Assembly: GCA_004299485.1 (NCBI GenBank)
Contig: SCQP01000001.1
Span: 62,001 to 126,000 of the forward strand
Direction: 5' to 3'
Source of the DNA: Acidobacteriota bacterium
GTDB lineage: Bacteria; Acidobacteriota; Terriglobia; Terriglobales; SCQP01
DNA: 64,000 bases
The notes below the pieces were generated by a model, which saw only the letters and a list, made by a program, of their open reading frames with translations, made no database searches and was not told the origin of the DNA. Positions 1-7,392 of the stretch are shown here, one piece after another (positions within the stretch are counted from its first letter, which is position 1; every line of letters starts with the position of its first letter). A program made the translations under genes and the position numbers.

Positions 1-2
1 GC

Positions 3-230
3 GCCATTTTCTGCGAAGGCGCCAAGATCCGCTTCGATCCGTCCATCGACGTCAACACCCTGAGCGCCTCCACCGCCGTCAAGGCCATCATGCGCGCGCT
101 GCAACTCTATGGCGGCGCCATCACCGACCAGACCGGCTCGAGCAACGTCCTCATCTATACCGATCTGCCGAGCCAGCCCGACACCACCGGCATTGGCCTC
201 ATTGGCCAACACCTCTGGCTTTATTACTAA
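3..230 (+). CDS. C-terminal part of a lipoprotein-like protein (cut by window edge)
   Basis: An open frame enters from the left edge and stops at TAA 228-230, giving 76 residues. They align almost residue for residue with the end of the next gene (378-1313): both share the EGAK-RFDPSIDV, STAVKA, RALQLYG, AITDQTG and IGQHL blocks and a terminal Y-Y. It is therefore the 3' end of a tandem paralogue of that gene. Function is unknown. The stop codon lies at the start of a CCACTAG/CCACTAA repeat. Confidence 0.75.
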   Translation, partial: AIFCEGAKIRFDPSIDVNTLSASTAVKAIMRALQLYGGAITDQTGSSNVLIYTDLPSQPDTTGIGLIGQHLWLYY

Positions 231-249
231 CCACTAGCCACTAACCACT
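228..249. repeat. CCACTAG/CCACTAA heptamer repeat, short copy
   Basis: Three imperfect heptamers (CCACTAG CCACTAA CCACT) follow the stop of the first gene. The same motif recurs at 1311-1340 after the paralogue, so the gene and its repeat tail were duplicated together or the repeat seeds at stop codons. Confidence 0.7.
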
Positions 250-377
250 TGCTTCTTGCTTCCTGAGGCAATTTTGCTCCCCAACTAGGAGATCTCCCGC
301 AGAGGCGCAGAGAGCAGCGTTCAGTACGCTGAACCTACTTCGTCGTATCACCCTGCGCTTCTTCGGGAAAGGTTCGC

Positions 378-1313
378 TTGCGGTATCTCCTGTCTTCTCT
401 CCTCCTCCTCACCCTCTTTGTCTCGGTTTCCGGCTGCGGCGGTATGCCTCCCTCGGCCCTGACTCCGTCCAATCCGCCCGGTAGCGGCTCCGGCAATCCC
501 AGCGCCGCGCCGCACGCACGGCTCTTCCCCTCCGCCGGCTGGCTGCATAGCCCACCCTCCGGCAGCGCCCTCAATATCAGCAGCATCACGCGCGGCCTGC
601 ACTTCGTGCTCAACACCCACGACTACGGCTTCGATTACCCCGTCGTCTACACCGACGGCAGCCACGGCTGCACCACCTTCACCGACACCCTGCAGTACAA
701 CTACAAGGACCGCATCTGCGTGCCCAACCCCGCCGGCGGCTTCTATCCCTCCACCGGCCGCTACGGCGCCAACGACGGTCACCTGGTGGTCATCGATACC
801 GCTGCGAGCAAGTACTACGACTTCTGGAAGCTGTACGTCAACGCCTCCGGAAATCCCAAGAGCACCAACGTGGGCAAGATCGTGGAAGGCTCGCTGGACG
901 GCGACGGCACCCCCGGCACCACCGCCGCTGCAATTACCGGCCTCGCCGGTGACATCCTGCCCGGCGAGCTGGATTGCGACACCTGCCTCAACCATGCCCT
1001 CAACGTGGTGGTGCCCGGCTCGATGAACAGCAGCCGCATCGGCAAGCAGGCCCCCGCCAAAGCCACCGACGGCACCGTCTCCGGCGGCATTTTCGGCGAA
1101 GGCGCCAAGCTGCGCTTCGATCCCTCGATCGATGTCAGCAAACTCAACGCCTCCACCGCGGTAAAAGCGGTCCTGCGCGCTCTGCAGCTCTACGGCGCCG
1201 CCATCACCGACCAGACCGGCGGCAACCAGATCGCCTTCTACACCGCTCTCGCCTCCCGGCCCGATCTCACCGGCATCAACCAGATCGGTCAGCACCTGTT
1301 CATCTACTACTAG
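378..1313 (+). CDS. Putative lipoprotein of unknown function, tandem paralogue
   Basis: 311 residues from a TTG start preceded by GGAAAGG at 6 nt spacing. The N-terminus is a lipoprotein signal: basic MR, hydrophobic stretch, then lipobox V-S-G-C with Cys about residue 20, followed by a Pro/Ser/Gly linker. The mature part is rich in Gly, Asp, Thr and aromatic residues and has four Cys (SHGCTTF, RICVP, ELDCDTC), suggesting an exported, disulphide-containing domain. The C-terminal 75 residues match the partial gene at the left edge. I do not recognise the family. It probably sits anchored on the periplasmic side of a membrane. The TAG stop lies inside a CCACTAG repeat shared with the convergent DUF58 gene. 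Confidence 0.7.
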   Translation: MRYLLSSLLLLTLFVSVSGCGGMPPSALTPSNPPGSGSGNPSAAPHARLFPSAGWLHSPPSGSALNISSITRGLHFVLNTHDYGFDYPVVYTDGSHGCTTFTDTLQYNYKDRICVPNPAGGFYPSTGRYGANDGHLVVIDTAASKYYDFWKLYVNASGNPKSTNVGKIVEGSLDGDGTPGTTAAAITGLAGDILPGELDCDTCLNHALNVVVPGSMNSSRIGKQAPAKATDGTVSGGIFGEGAKLRFDPSIDVSKLNASTAVKAVLRALQLYGAAITDQTGGNQIAFYTALASRPDLTGINQIGQHLFIYY

Positions 1314-1340
1314 CCACTAGCCACTAACCACTAGCCACTG
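1311..1340. repeat. CCACTAG/CCACTAA heptamer repeat between convergent genes
   Basis: Four imperfect 7-bp units. Because CTAG is its own reverse complement, the unit offers TAG on both strands; the lipoprotein gene stops at 1311-1313 and the opposing DUF58 gene stops at 1331-1333, both within the array. Confidence 0.75.
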
Positions 1341-2548
1341 TTGACGAGAATCTCGTGCAGTCCGTCCGTCCCGCCCACCGGGGCGGCCAGCGGCCGCCCC
1401 AGCTCCACCTGCGCCAGGTAGTCGAGCACGGCCTGCCGGTGATGTGGCGCCGGCGCCAGCGGCAGATACAGCCCGCGCCCCGTCGCCGTCCGGTTTTCCC
1501 CGATGAACTCCAGCCACAGGTCGGCGCGGTCGAGCGCCAGCATCCAGCCTGCGCACAGCGACAGCGCCGCTTCCCCCTGCGTCTCTTCCATTCCCGGCGC
1601 CACGCATAACCGCAGCCGCAGCCGCAGCCCGTTTTCATCCGCTGATTCCCGCACGTAGAGCGTGCCCGTATGCGCGCTCGCTTTCCATGACACCTGCCGC
1701 GCGCTGTCGCCCGGCTGATGCGGCCGCAGCCGGTACAATTCCTGCCCCTCCCCGCGCCGCGCCTGCGCCTCCCGTGATCCCGCCCGCACCTCCTCCAACA
1801 GCGCCTCCAGCCCGCTGACCGGCGCCGGATAGACCAGCATCTCCGGCTCCCGCGCGCTCGATTGAAACCGCCGCCGCTTGTGCATCAGCCCGAACGGAAA
1901 TCCCGTCGACAGCACAAACCCCGCGCTGCCGTATCGCCCCCGCCGCGGAAACGTCAACTCGCTGCCCGCCGCCGCGCTCCCCCGCCGCGCCAGATACCCA
2001 AAATAGATCGGCCGGAACCCAGCCTCACCTAGCGCGGACAGTGTCACCGAATACGCCGGCCACAGACTCTTGGCATTGGTCAGCTCGAAGTGTACCGGCG
2101 CCGGTTGGCCTGCAAACACCTCCTCCGGCATTCGGAAGCTGAGGTCCATCCCGCTCAGGTTCAGCGACGAGCTCAGCCCGGAAACAATCAGCGCCGCGAT
2201 CAGCCCGCTGACAATCAGATAGAGCAAATTATTCCCGCTGGTAATCGCCGCCACCAGCAGCACCACCAGCGCGGTAAAAAACGGCATCGCCGCCCCGGCA
2301 AAGTGCTCCTCCAGCTCCCGCCGCCAGGCGCTGCCCCAGCCCCTTTGCTCCGACAGCGTCAGCATGAGCCCCGTGCCCACCGCCGCCAGCAGCCCCGCGG
2401 CGATGTAGAGCAGCAGCCGCGGATACAAATGCGGCGTCCAGTGCGCCAGCCACCCGCACCCCAGCGCCAGCCCCAGCAGCAGCCCCGCCCCCAGCGACTG
2501 CCTCCACCCCACCCGCCCCCCAGGTAAAGTCTCCGCCGCTACTTCCAT
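1331..2548 (-). CDS. DUF58 domain-containing membrane protein
   Basis: 405 residues. Residues 1-130 hold two pairs of hydrophobic helices separated by a basic/acidic loop. The rest is soluble and carries the DUF58 hallmark YRLRPHQPGDSARQVSWK, ending in a TLYVRE segment, at about residues 275-305. DUF58 proteins commonly sit near MoxR ATPases and von Willebrand-type proteins and are thought to be membrane-bound assembly or envelope factors; no MoxR is visible here. It is last in a minus-strand run after BshC, separated from it by a long TTCCCTC array. The final residues and TAG stop lie in the CCACTAG repeat. Confidence 0.85.
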   Translation of the reverse strand: MEVAAETLPGGRVGWRQSLGAGLLLGLALGCGWLAHWTPHLYPRLLLYIAAGLLAAVGTGLMLTLSEQRGWGSAWRRELEEHFAGAAMPFFTALVVLLVAAITSGNNLLYLIVSGLIAALIVSGLSSSLNLSGMDLSFRMPEEVFAGQPAPVHFELTNAKSLWPAYSVTLSALGEAGFRPIYFGYLARRGSAAAGSELTFPRRGRYGSAGFVLSTGFPFGLMHKRRRFQSSAREPEMLVYPAPVSGLEALLEEVRAGSREAQARRGEGQELYRLRPHQPGDSARQVSWKASAHTGTLYVRESADENGLRLRLRLCVAPGMEETQGEAALSLCAGWMLALDRADLWLEFIGENRTATGRGLYLPLAPAPHHRQAVLDYLAQVELGRPLAAPVGGTDGLHEILVNSG

Positions 2549-2565
2549 GCCCCTATCCTACCGCC

Positions 2566-2767
2566 CCTCTTCCCTCTTCCCTTTTCCCTCTTCCCTCTTC
2601 CCTCTTCCCTCTTCCCCTTTTCCCTCTCCCCTCTTCCCTTTTCCCTCTTCCCTCTTCCCTCTTCCCTCTTCCCCTTTTCCCTCTCCCCTCTTCCCTCTTC
2701 CCTCTTCCCTCTTCCCCTCTTCCCTCTTCCCCTTTTCCCTCTTCCCTCTTCCCTTTTCCCTCTTCAT
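2566..2767. repeat. TTCCCTC heptamer array, longest copy
   Basis: About 200 bp made almost only of TTCCCTC units with TTCCCCTTTTCCCTC variants, roughly 28 units, filling the gap between bshC and the DUF58 gene. On the minus strand the unit reads GAGGGAA, which resembles a ribosome-binding site. The bshC stop (2764-2766) is at its edge. Confidence 0.95.
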
Positions 2768-4323
2768 CCCCCAATGATCTGCGGCCGCGGTTCCGCGGCA
2801 TCCAGCGCGTCATGCACCCGCTCCAGAGTCCGCGGCTCCCGCGCGAGCCACCCCGCCCCCGCCAGCACCCGCTCCTGCGGCTCCCGGTTCGGAAACAAAC
2901 TCCCGTCCAGATGCTGCGCCTGCGCCTGCAGCTCTCCGCTCCGCCGCGCCAGGCTCCGCGCCACCCGCGTTTCCATCTGCGTAAGCTGATGCTCAATCTT
3001 CTGCGCCGCGCCCTTGGCCGCATCGAGCAGCGTCGGATCCAACTGCTCCAGTTCCCTTTGAAGCTGCGCGAATCCCTCCGTCATCCCCGCCCGCATCGCC
3101 ACCACCCGCTGCTCCACCCCCTCCGGCAGTGCGCGCCGTGCCAGCAAATCAGCCGCAGGCGTCTCGCGCAAATCATCGAGGCCGAGGTCATATTTCTGCA
3201 GCAGCCGCTGCGCCTTGGCATCGAGCAGCGTAACCCGCGCCCGCGGCCACGCCACCGGCTGCGTCACTCCCAGCGCCTGGTACAAAACCGCCGACTGCGC
3301 CAGGTAGGCGGTCTCCGCCGGCCCGACCACGTGCGCCACCGTCGGGAAGGCTACATCCTGCAACACCGGCCGCAGCAGCGCCGCCGGCGTTACCCGCCCG
3401 GGCGCGTCCGCAATCCGCCGCCGCAACTCCTCGCCCGCGATCTGCTCCTCTCCGAGCATCCATCTATCACCGCTCCGCCGCACTCCCAGCCGCCCCTGCG
3501 CCATCTCCAGAAACAACATACTCGCCGCCGCCGTCTGCTCCACCTGCACGTGGTATCCAGCCGCGGTCAGCGCCGCCGCCCGCTCGCCCAGCTTGGCGGC
3601 CAGCTCCGGCTGCCGGTCAAAGGCTTCGAGATAATACGGCCCCCACAGCCCCTGCGCTCCCGGCGCCTGCCGCGGATCAAACACCAGCAGCCCCCACGCC
3701 GCAAACCACCCCCGCAGCAGCTCACCGAACGCCTCGCCCAGCGTCGCCCCCGGACGATAGGCCGCGCGCACCGCGCTCCAATCCCCGGACGTACATCGCT
3801 CCGCCTCGTCGATCACGCCGCCAATCGACTCCTCCAGCCTGACCTCTCCGGTCGGCTGGCCATTCGCCTCCGCCGCAAACGTCGCGCTCAGCCGGTGCAG
3901 CCCGCTCCCGCTATCCAGCACCCACGCCTGATTGACTTCGGCCAGATCATGATCCTGCGTCGCCATCCAGAAGATGGGCACCGCGTCGGTTCCCTGCTCC
4001 CGCAGTCGCTCGGCGATCCGCACCGCCGTCATGGCTTTGTGGAGACTCAGCAGCGGTCCGCCCAGCAGCCCCACCTGCTGTCCGGTAAGGATGGCGACGG
4101 TGCCGTTCTGCGCAAATCGCGCCACCATCTCGCGCTGCTCCGGATTCTGCCGGCTCAGATCCTCCGCCACCGCCCGTCGCGTCTCGTCCGAATACCTGCG
4201 CGCCTTCGCCTGCCGTGCGAGCGCGGCAAAATCAAACGCCGCCCCCGCCGGATAGAATTTCGCGACGCGATCAAATGCAAACAGATAATCGCGGAACAGC
4301 GCGCTCAGCGCCTCCCCGCTCAC
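2764..4323 (-). CDS. bshC: Bacillithiol biosynthesis cysteine-adding enzyme BshC
   Basis: 519 residues, the usual family length. BshC is the last enzyme of bacillithiol synthesis, joining cysteine to glucosaminyl-malate. Recognisable parts are the N-terminal FDRVAKFYP segment, the nucleotide-like loop AILTGQQVGLLGGPL about residues 60-75, a WMATQDHDLAEVNQA block and a C-terminal coiled coil (about 380-450). The GTG start is chosen because the family N-terminus begins there. Upstream in-frame codons are only the TTCCCTC repeat read as low-complexity Arg/Glu/Lys/Gly. The start overlaps the stop of the DapA-like gene as GTGA, which implies translational coupling. bshA and bshB are not in the window. 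Confidence 0.88.
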   Translation of the reverse strand: MSGEALSALFRDYLFAFDRVAKFYPAGAAFDFAALARQAKARRYSDETRRAVAEDLSRQNPEQREMVARFAQNGTVAILTGQQVGLLGGPLLSLHKAMTAVRIAERLREQGTDAVPIFWMATQDHDLAEVNQAWVLDSGSGLHRLSATFAAEANGQPTGEVRLEESIGGVIDEAERCTSGDWSAVRAAYRPGATLGEAFGELLRGWFAAWGLLVFDPRQAPGAQGLWGPYYLEAFDRQPELAAKLGERAAALTAAGYHVQVEQTAAASMLFLEMAQGRLGVRRSGDRWMLGEEQIAGEELRRRIADAPGRVTPAALLRPVLQDVAFPTVAHVVGPAETAYLAQSAVLYQALGVTQPVAWPRARVTLLDAKAQRLLQKYDLGLDDLRETPAADLLARRALPEGVEQRVVAMRAGMTEGFAQLQRELEQLDPTLLDAAKGAAQKIEHQLTQMETRVARSLARRSGELQAQAQHLDGSLFPNREPQERVLAGAGWLAREPRTLERVHDALDAAEPRPQIIGG

Positions 4324-5279
4324 TCCTTTTCCCTCTTCCCTCTTCCCTTTTCCCTCTCCCCTCTTCCCTCTTCCCTTTTCCCTCTTCCCTCTTCCCTCTT
4401 CCCTCGTATCTCTTCCATCGCCTGCTGGATCGCGGCGCGCGCCGCTCCCTCCAGCGCCAGCATCGGCCGCCGCGGCGGGCCTCCATAAAAAAGCCCGGCA
4501 GCATCGACCGCTGCCTTGAGCCCGGCGATCCCGTAAGGTTCGAACGCCCGGCACGCCGGCAGCAGCGCCCGCTGCGCCGCCAGAGCCCGCGCGTGGTCAC
4601 CCGACTTAAAGGCTTCCTCCACCGCGCAGCACGCCCCCGGCGCCGCCGCCGCCAGCGCCAGGATCGCCCCCGCCGCCCCCGCGCACAGACTCGGGTAAAC
4701 GGTTGACGCCCCACCCACCAGCACCGGAAATTCCGGCATTGCGGAAGTGATGCGCACCACCTTATCCATATTTCCGCTCGATTCCTTCAACCCTACGATG
4801 CGCGGATGCGCGGCCAGCTCCAAAATCGTCTCCACCCCCAGATCGACGCCGGTCAGCGGCGGAATGTTATAGAGCACGATAGGCAGCGCCGCCTCCTCCG
4901 CCAGCTCGCGGTAAAACTGCGCCAGCACCGCCTGCGTCATATTCTTCTTGTAATAGTGCGGTGTCCGCACGACAGCGGCCGCGTACCCATAATCCGCCGC
5001 CGCCGCGGTCATGGCGAGGGTTCCGCGCAGCGACTCTTCCCCGGTCCCGGCGAGCAGCAATTTCCCGGACCCACGCGCCGCGCTCGCCGCCCTTCTCAGC
5101 ACCTCGCGCTTCTCGCCGCTGTCGAGGTAAATCGCCTCCCCACTCGACCCCAGCACCAGGTACCCAGCGAGCCCCGTCCCGTTATACGCCCCAAGGTTCG
5201 CGTCCAACCGCTCCGGCAGCAGATTCCCGCCGCCATCAAACGGCGTAGTCACCGCCGCAATAATCCCCCGAAGCTCCAT
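4320..5279 (-). CDS. DapA-family lyase (dihydrodipicolinate synthase/N-acetylneuraminate lyase superfamily)
   Basis: 319 residues. A class I aldolase-type TIM barrel. The GSSGE motif (about 44-48) corresponds to GTTGE of DapA, YNIPPLTG (about 137) carries the catalytic Tyr, and GLKESSG (about 163) the Schiff-base Lys. Substrate is unclear: DapA of lysine synthesis or a related 2-keto acid lyase are both possible. The natural end is near QQAMEEIR. The last 25 or so residues (GKREEGRG-type repeats) are the TTCCCTC array read as protein, a tail not typical of the family. The TGA overlaps the bshC GTG. A further TTCCCTC array lies just upstream of the start. Confidence 0.85.
   Translation of the reverse strand: MELRGIIAAVTTPFDGGGNLLPERLDANLGAYNGTGLAGYLVLGSSGEAIYLDSGEKREVLRRAASAARGSGKLLLAGTGEESLRGTLAMTAAAADYGYAAAVVRTPHYYKKNMTQAVLAQFYRELAEEAALPIVLYNIPPLTGVDLGVETILELAAHPRIVGLKESSGNMDKVVRITSAMPEFPVLVGGASTVYPSLCAGAAGAILALAAAAPGACCAVEEAFKSGDHARALAAQRALLPACRAFEPYGIAGLKAAVDAAGLFYGGPPRRPMLALEGAARAAIQQAMEEIRGKREEGRGKREEGRGEREKGRGKREKE
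4327..4405. repeat. TTCCCTC heptamer array inside the DapA-like coding end
   Basis: About 11 units of the same heptamer as at 2566-2767, here translated as the C-terminal tail of the DapA-like protein and lying immediately upstream of the bshC start. Seven is not a multiple of three, so the array reads as a seven-residue peptide repeat in each frame. Confidence 0.92.
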
Positions 5280-5286
5280 CCCCCTG

Positions 5287-5336
5287 CTTCCCTCTTCCCT
5301 TTTCCCTCTTCCCTCTTCCCTTTTCCCTCTTCCCCC
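5287..5336. repeat. TTCCCTC heptamer array between the DyP-like and DapA-like genes
   Basis: About seven units fill nearly the whole 58-bp gap between these minus-strand genes. Read on the coding strand it gives GAGGGAA repeats a few bases before the DapA-like ATG. Confidence 0.9.
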
Positions 5337-5337
5337 C

Positions 5338-6702
5338 TCAGACTTCCGCCAGCGGAAAGCTCCGCCGCGCCCGCGACGGCTCCAGGTAATTCTGCCGATG
5401 CGTCGTCACCAGAAACTTGGTAAACCCGGTATTCTCCTCCGGCAGGTTGTACTTCTTCTGCAGGTCCATGCCGTCCATCTCTTTCCGGATCTTCTCGAAC
5501 AACTGCCCCGACGGCGCAAAGCCGATAAAGTGAACGCCGGCCTTAGGCGTGGCGCTCACCGCCCCCGCGGCATTGAACTTGAACGGGTTCTCGACCGTGT
5601 CAAAGTCCTGCCGCAAAAAGATCACGGTGCCCTTCGGCAGCTTGTCGCCGTACACGGTAGTCGTGTCCTTGGTCACCCGCGACAGAAACTGCATCTGCGC
5701 GTTATGTCCAATCAAATGATGGGTTTTAGCGTCATCCTCAAGCTGCTCCTTGAAGGTCGAGGTCCCCGGCGCCTGCGAAGGCGAAAGGTTTTCCGGCGCT
5801 TCCGCCCGCCTCGGGTCAAACATCCGGTGCAGCCGTCCCTGCGCATTGAGGTTGTACCACCCCTCGAGGTCAATGGCGATATGCGACAGATGCATCATGG
5901 TCCCGTGCGCAAAGTAGGTATCCGGTGTCTGGTCGGTATACCCGGGGATGGTCTCAAAGCTCGGCAGCGGTCCAGCCGCCAGGCCATGCACATGGCTGGA
6001 GGTAAAGCCCATAAACAGCATGGCGCCCTCAGGAATTTTCTCCGCGCCCGGAATCCGCAGCCGTGTTGCCATGGCGCGCGGCATCCCGTGTCCGGCGAAC
6101 CCGCGCCGGATGGAGGTTACATTGAACAGGTCCCCGAGGTAGAAGCTCTCGGCGGGAATGCCATTCAGCGTCTGCGCCCCCGGCTGAAACAGCGCCCGCA
6201 TCACATCATTCAAGTGCTGCTTGAAGTCCGACTTGAAATGAAAACAAATATCGTTCTCTTCCAGAATCAAATTCGCCGGATCCTTGGGAAACCGAATGGC
6301 GTCATTGACAGCCCAATCGCCCGCCTTGCCCGCCTCGTCCAGTGCCCTGGGCATGTACTTGTCGGCAACCGCCGCCGGAATATAGTTCCGGAAGTACGGC
6401 AGCCCATAGGCGACCTGAATCAGGATCCCTCCCGGATGCAGCGGATACACCGCCTCGACGGCCTCCAGCGCCGCCGTCAGCCTCTGCTGCGCCCGTTTCA
6501 GCGCCGGCTTATCGCCCCGCGGCACGGTCAACTTGGCGGTGACGACGGAGTGCCACAGCGGCACGACCGCCACCGGCACCCCCACATGATCCTCGACGGT
6601 CACACCCGGCAGCTCATACTGCGTCAACGGCGGCGTCCCGCTCACCCGTTTCGCATAATTAACCACCCCCGCCCAATCAAACCCCCCCGCCTTCGTCGCC
6701 AT
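5338..6702 (-). CDS. DyP-peroxidase-like protein
   Basis: 454 residues from the ATG at 6700-6702, chosen because GAGGGA stands about 8 nt upstream; a start 42 nt further upstream is also open but less likely. The pattern resembles the dimeric alpha/beta-barrel dye-decolourising peroxidase superfamily: LFMGF, then GTMMHLSHIAIDLEGWY (possible haem-ligand His), then GVHFIGFAPSGQLFEKIR near the end. The classical GXXDG catalytic motif is not seen, so peroxidase activity is uncertain. No Tat or Sec signal. It heads the minus-strand run DyP-like, DapA-like, bshC, DUF58, so a link to redox or thiol metabolism is possible but only inferred. Confidence 0.55.
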   Translation of the reverse strand: MATKAGGFDWAGVVNYAKRVSGTPPLTQYELPGVTVEDHVGVPVAVVPLWHSVVTAKLTVPRGDKPALKRAQQRLTAALEAVEAVYPLHPGGILIQVAYGLPYFRNYIPAAVADKYMPRALDEAGKAGDWAVNDAIRFPKDPANLILEENDICFHFKSDFKQHLNDVMRALFQPGAQTLNGIPAESFYLGDLFNVTSIRRGFAGHGMPRAMATRLRIPGAEKIPEGAMLFMGFTSSHVHGLAAGPLPSFETIPGYTDQTPDTYFAHGTMMHLSHIAIDLEGWYNLNAQGRLHRMFDPRRAEAPENLSPSQAPGTSTFKEQLEDDAKTHHLIGHNAQMQFLSRVTKDTTTVYGDKLPKGTVIFLRQDFDTVENPFKFNAAGAVSATPKAGVHFIGFAPSGQLFEKIRKEMDGMDLQKKYNLPEENTGFTKFLVTTHRQNYLEPSRARRSFPLAEV

Positions 6703-6823
6703 AATCCCTCGTCTCCCTCCCGCAAAAATTCCCACTCCGTGCACAATTTTACCACCGGCCTCCCGTTCGCCCGCCCGACCAACTCCCTCTTCCCCCTACA
6801 CTCCTCTGGCGCAGAATGGAGCT

Positions 6824-7009
6824 ATGTATTCGGTCAGGCTCAATTACCCGATGGAGTCGCTCGATGAGTGGGAGAAGCACTTCAATCTTTCCAAGGCTCA
6901 GCGGCGCCGCATCGAGGAGATCGTATTGGGCAAAAAAGCCGCGGCCCGCATCCGCGCACGCGCTCCGAAGGCTTCCCCGAGAGCGAGCCGATTTGGCCGC
7001 AAGAAATAG
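6824..7009 (+). CDS. Small basic protein, unknown
   Basis: 61 residues with GGAG two to three bases before the ATG. It starts with a plausible helical segment (SLDEWEKHFNLSKAQRRRIEEIV) broken here only for description, and ends in an Arg/Lys/Ala-rich tail likely to bind nucleic acid or be disordered. No family recognised. It is transcribed away from the DyP-like gene and lies at the left edge of the accessory island. It could be a chance frame. Confidence 0.35.
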   Translation: MYSVRLNYPMESLDEWEKHFNLSKAQRRRIEEIVLGKKAAARIRARAPKASPRASRFGRKK

Positions 7010-7392
7010 TCGGGCCGTTTTTCCCAATCTGCAACACGATCCTGGCTCTGTGCCGCCGTACTTGGCCTAAATTATCGGCCTGACCGCCCTCAAGCTAAAG
7101 CACCGTGCAGTTTTCGAGCTGCCCAGCGGCAAACAGCGCCTCAACCGCATTCTCGCTCTGCTCGACCCCTGCGATTACTCGATCCACGACGTCCCCCGAG
7201 TCCAGTTGGACCGGCATCCGCCCCGCACAGCGCGCCTCAACATGCCCCTCGAACTTGGACCGGGGGTCGCGCGCGCCGATAGCAAACTCCAGGGCCCGTT
7301 GTATTCGAGCCGCGCGATGACCGCCAAACCCGAGCCTGCCTGCGCATCGAAAACGTGGTAGCGCGCAGTGGTTAGACGACCGGCCCGCTCGC
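7010..7392. other. Gap without a convincing gene
   Basis: A plus-strand frame at 7080-7361 without a standard start codon reads like protein in its first half (FELPSGKQRLNRILALLD) and then becomes Pro/Arg-rich. It may be a gene remnant at the island border. Nothing else is recognisable, and no terminator was seen after the DruA-like gene. Confidence 0.3.

Noticed and set aside
348-1295. 315-residue minus-strand frame opposite the lipoprotein gene
   Set aside because: The plus strand encodes a lipoprotein signal and matches a tandem paralogue; the minus frame is Gly/Ala/Val-rich as expected from GC bias.
2558-2777. Small proteins encoded by the TTCCCTC array on either strand
   Set aside because: They are only the heptamer read in different frames (Ser/Phe/Pro/Leu or Glu/Gly/Lys/Arg repeats) with no other sequence.
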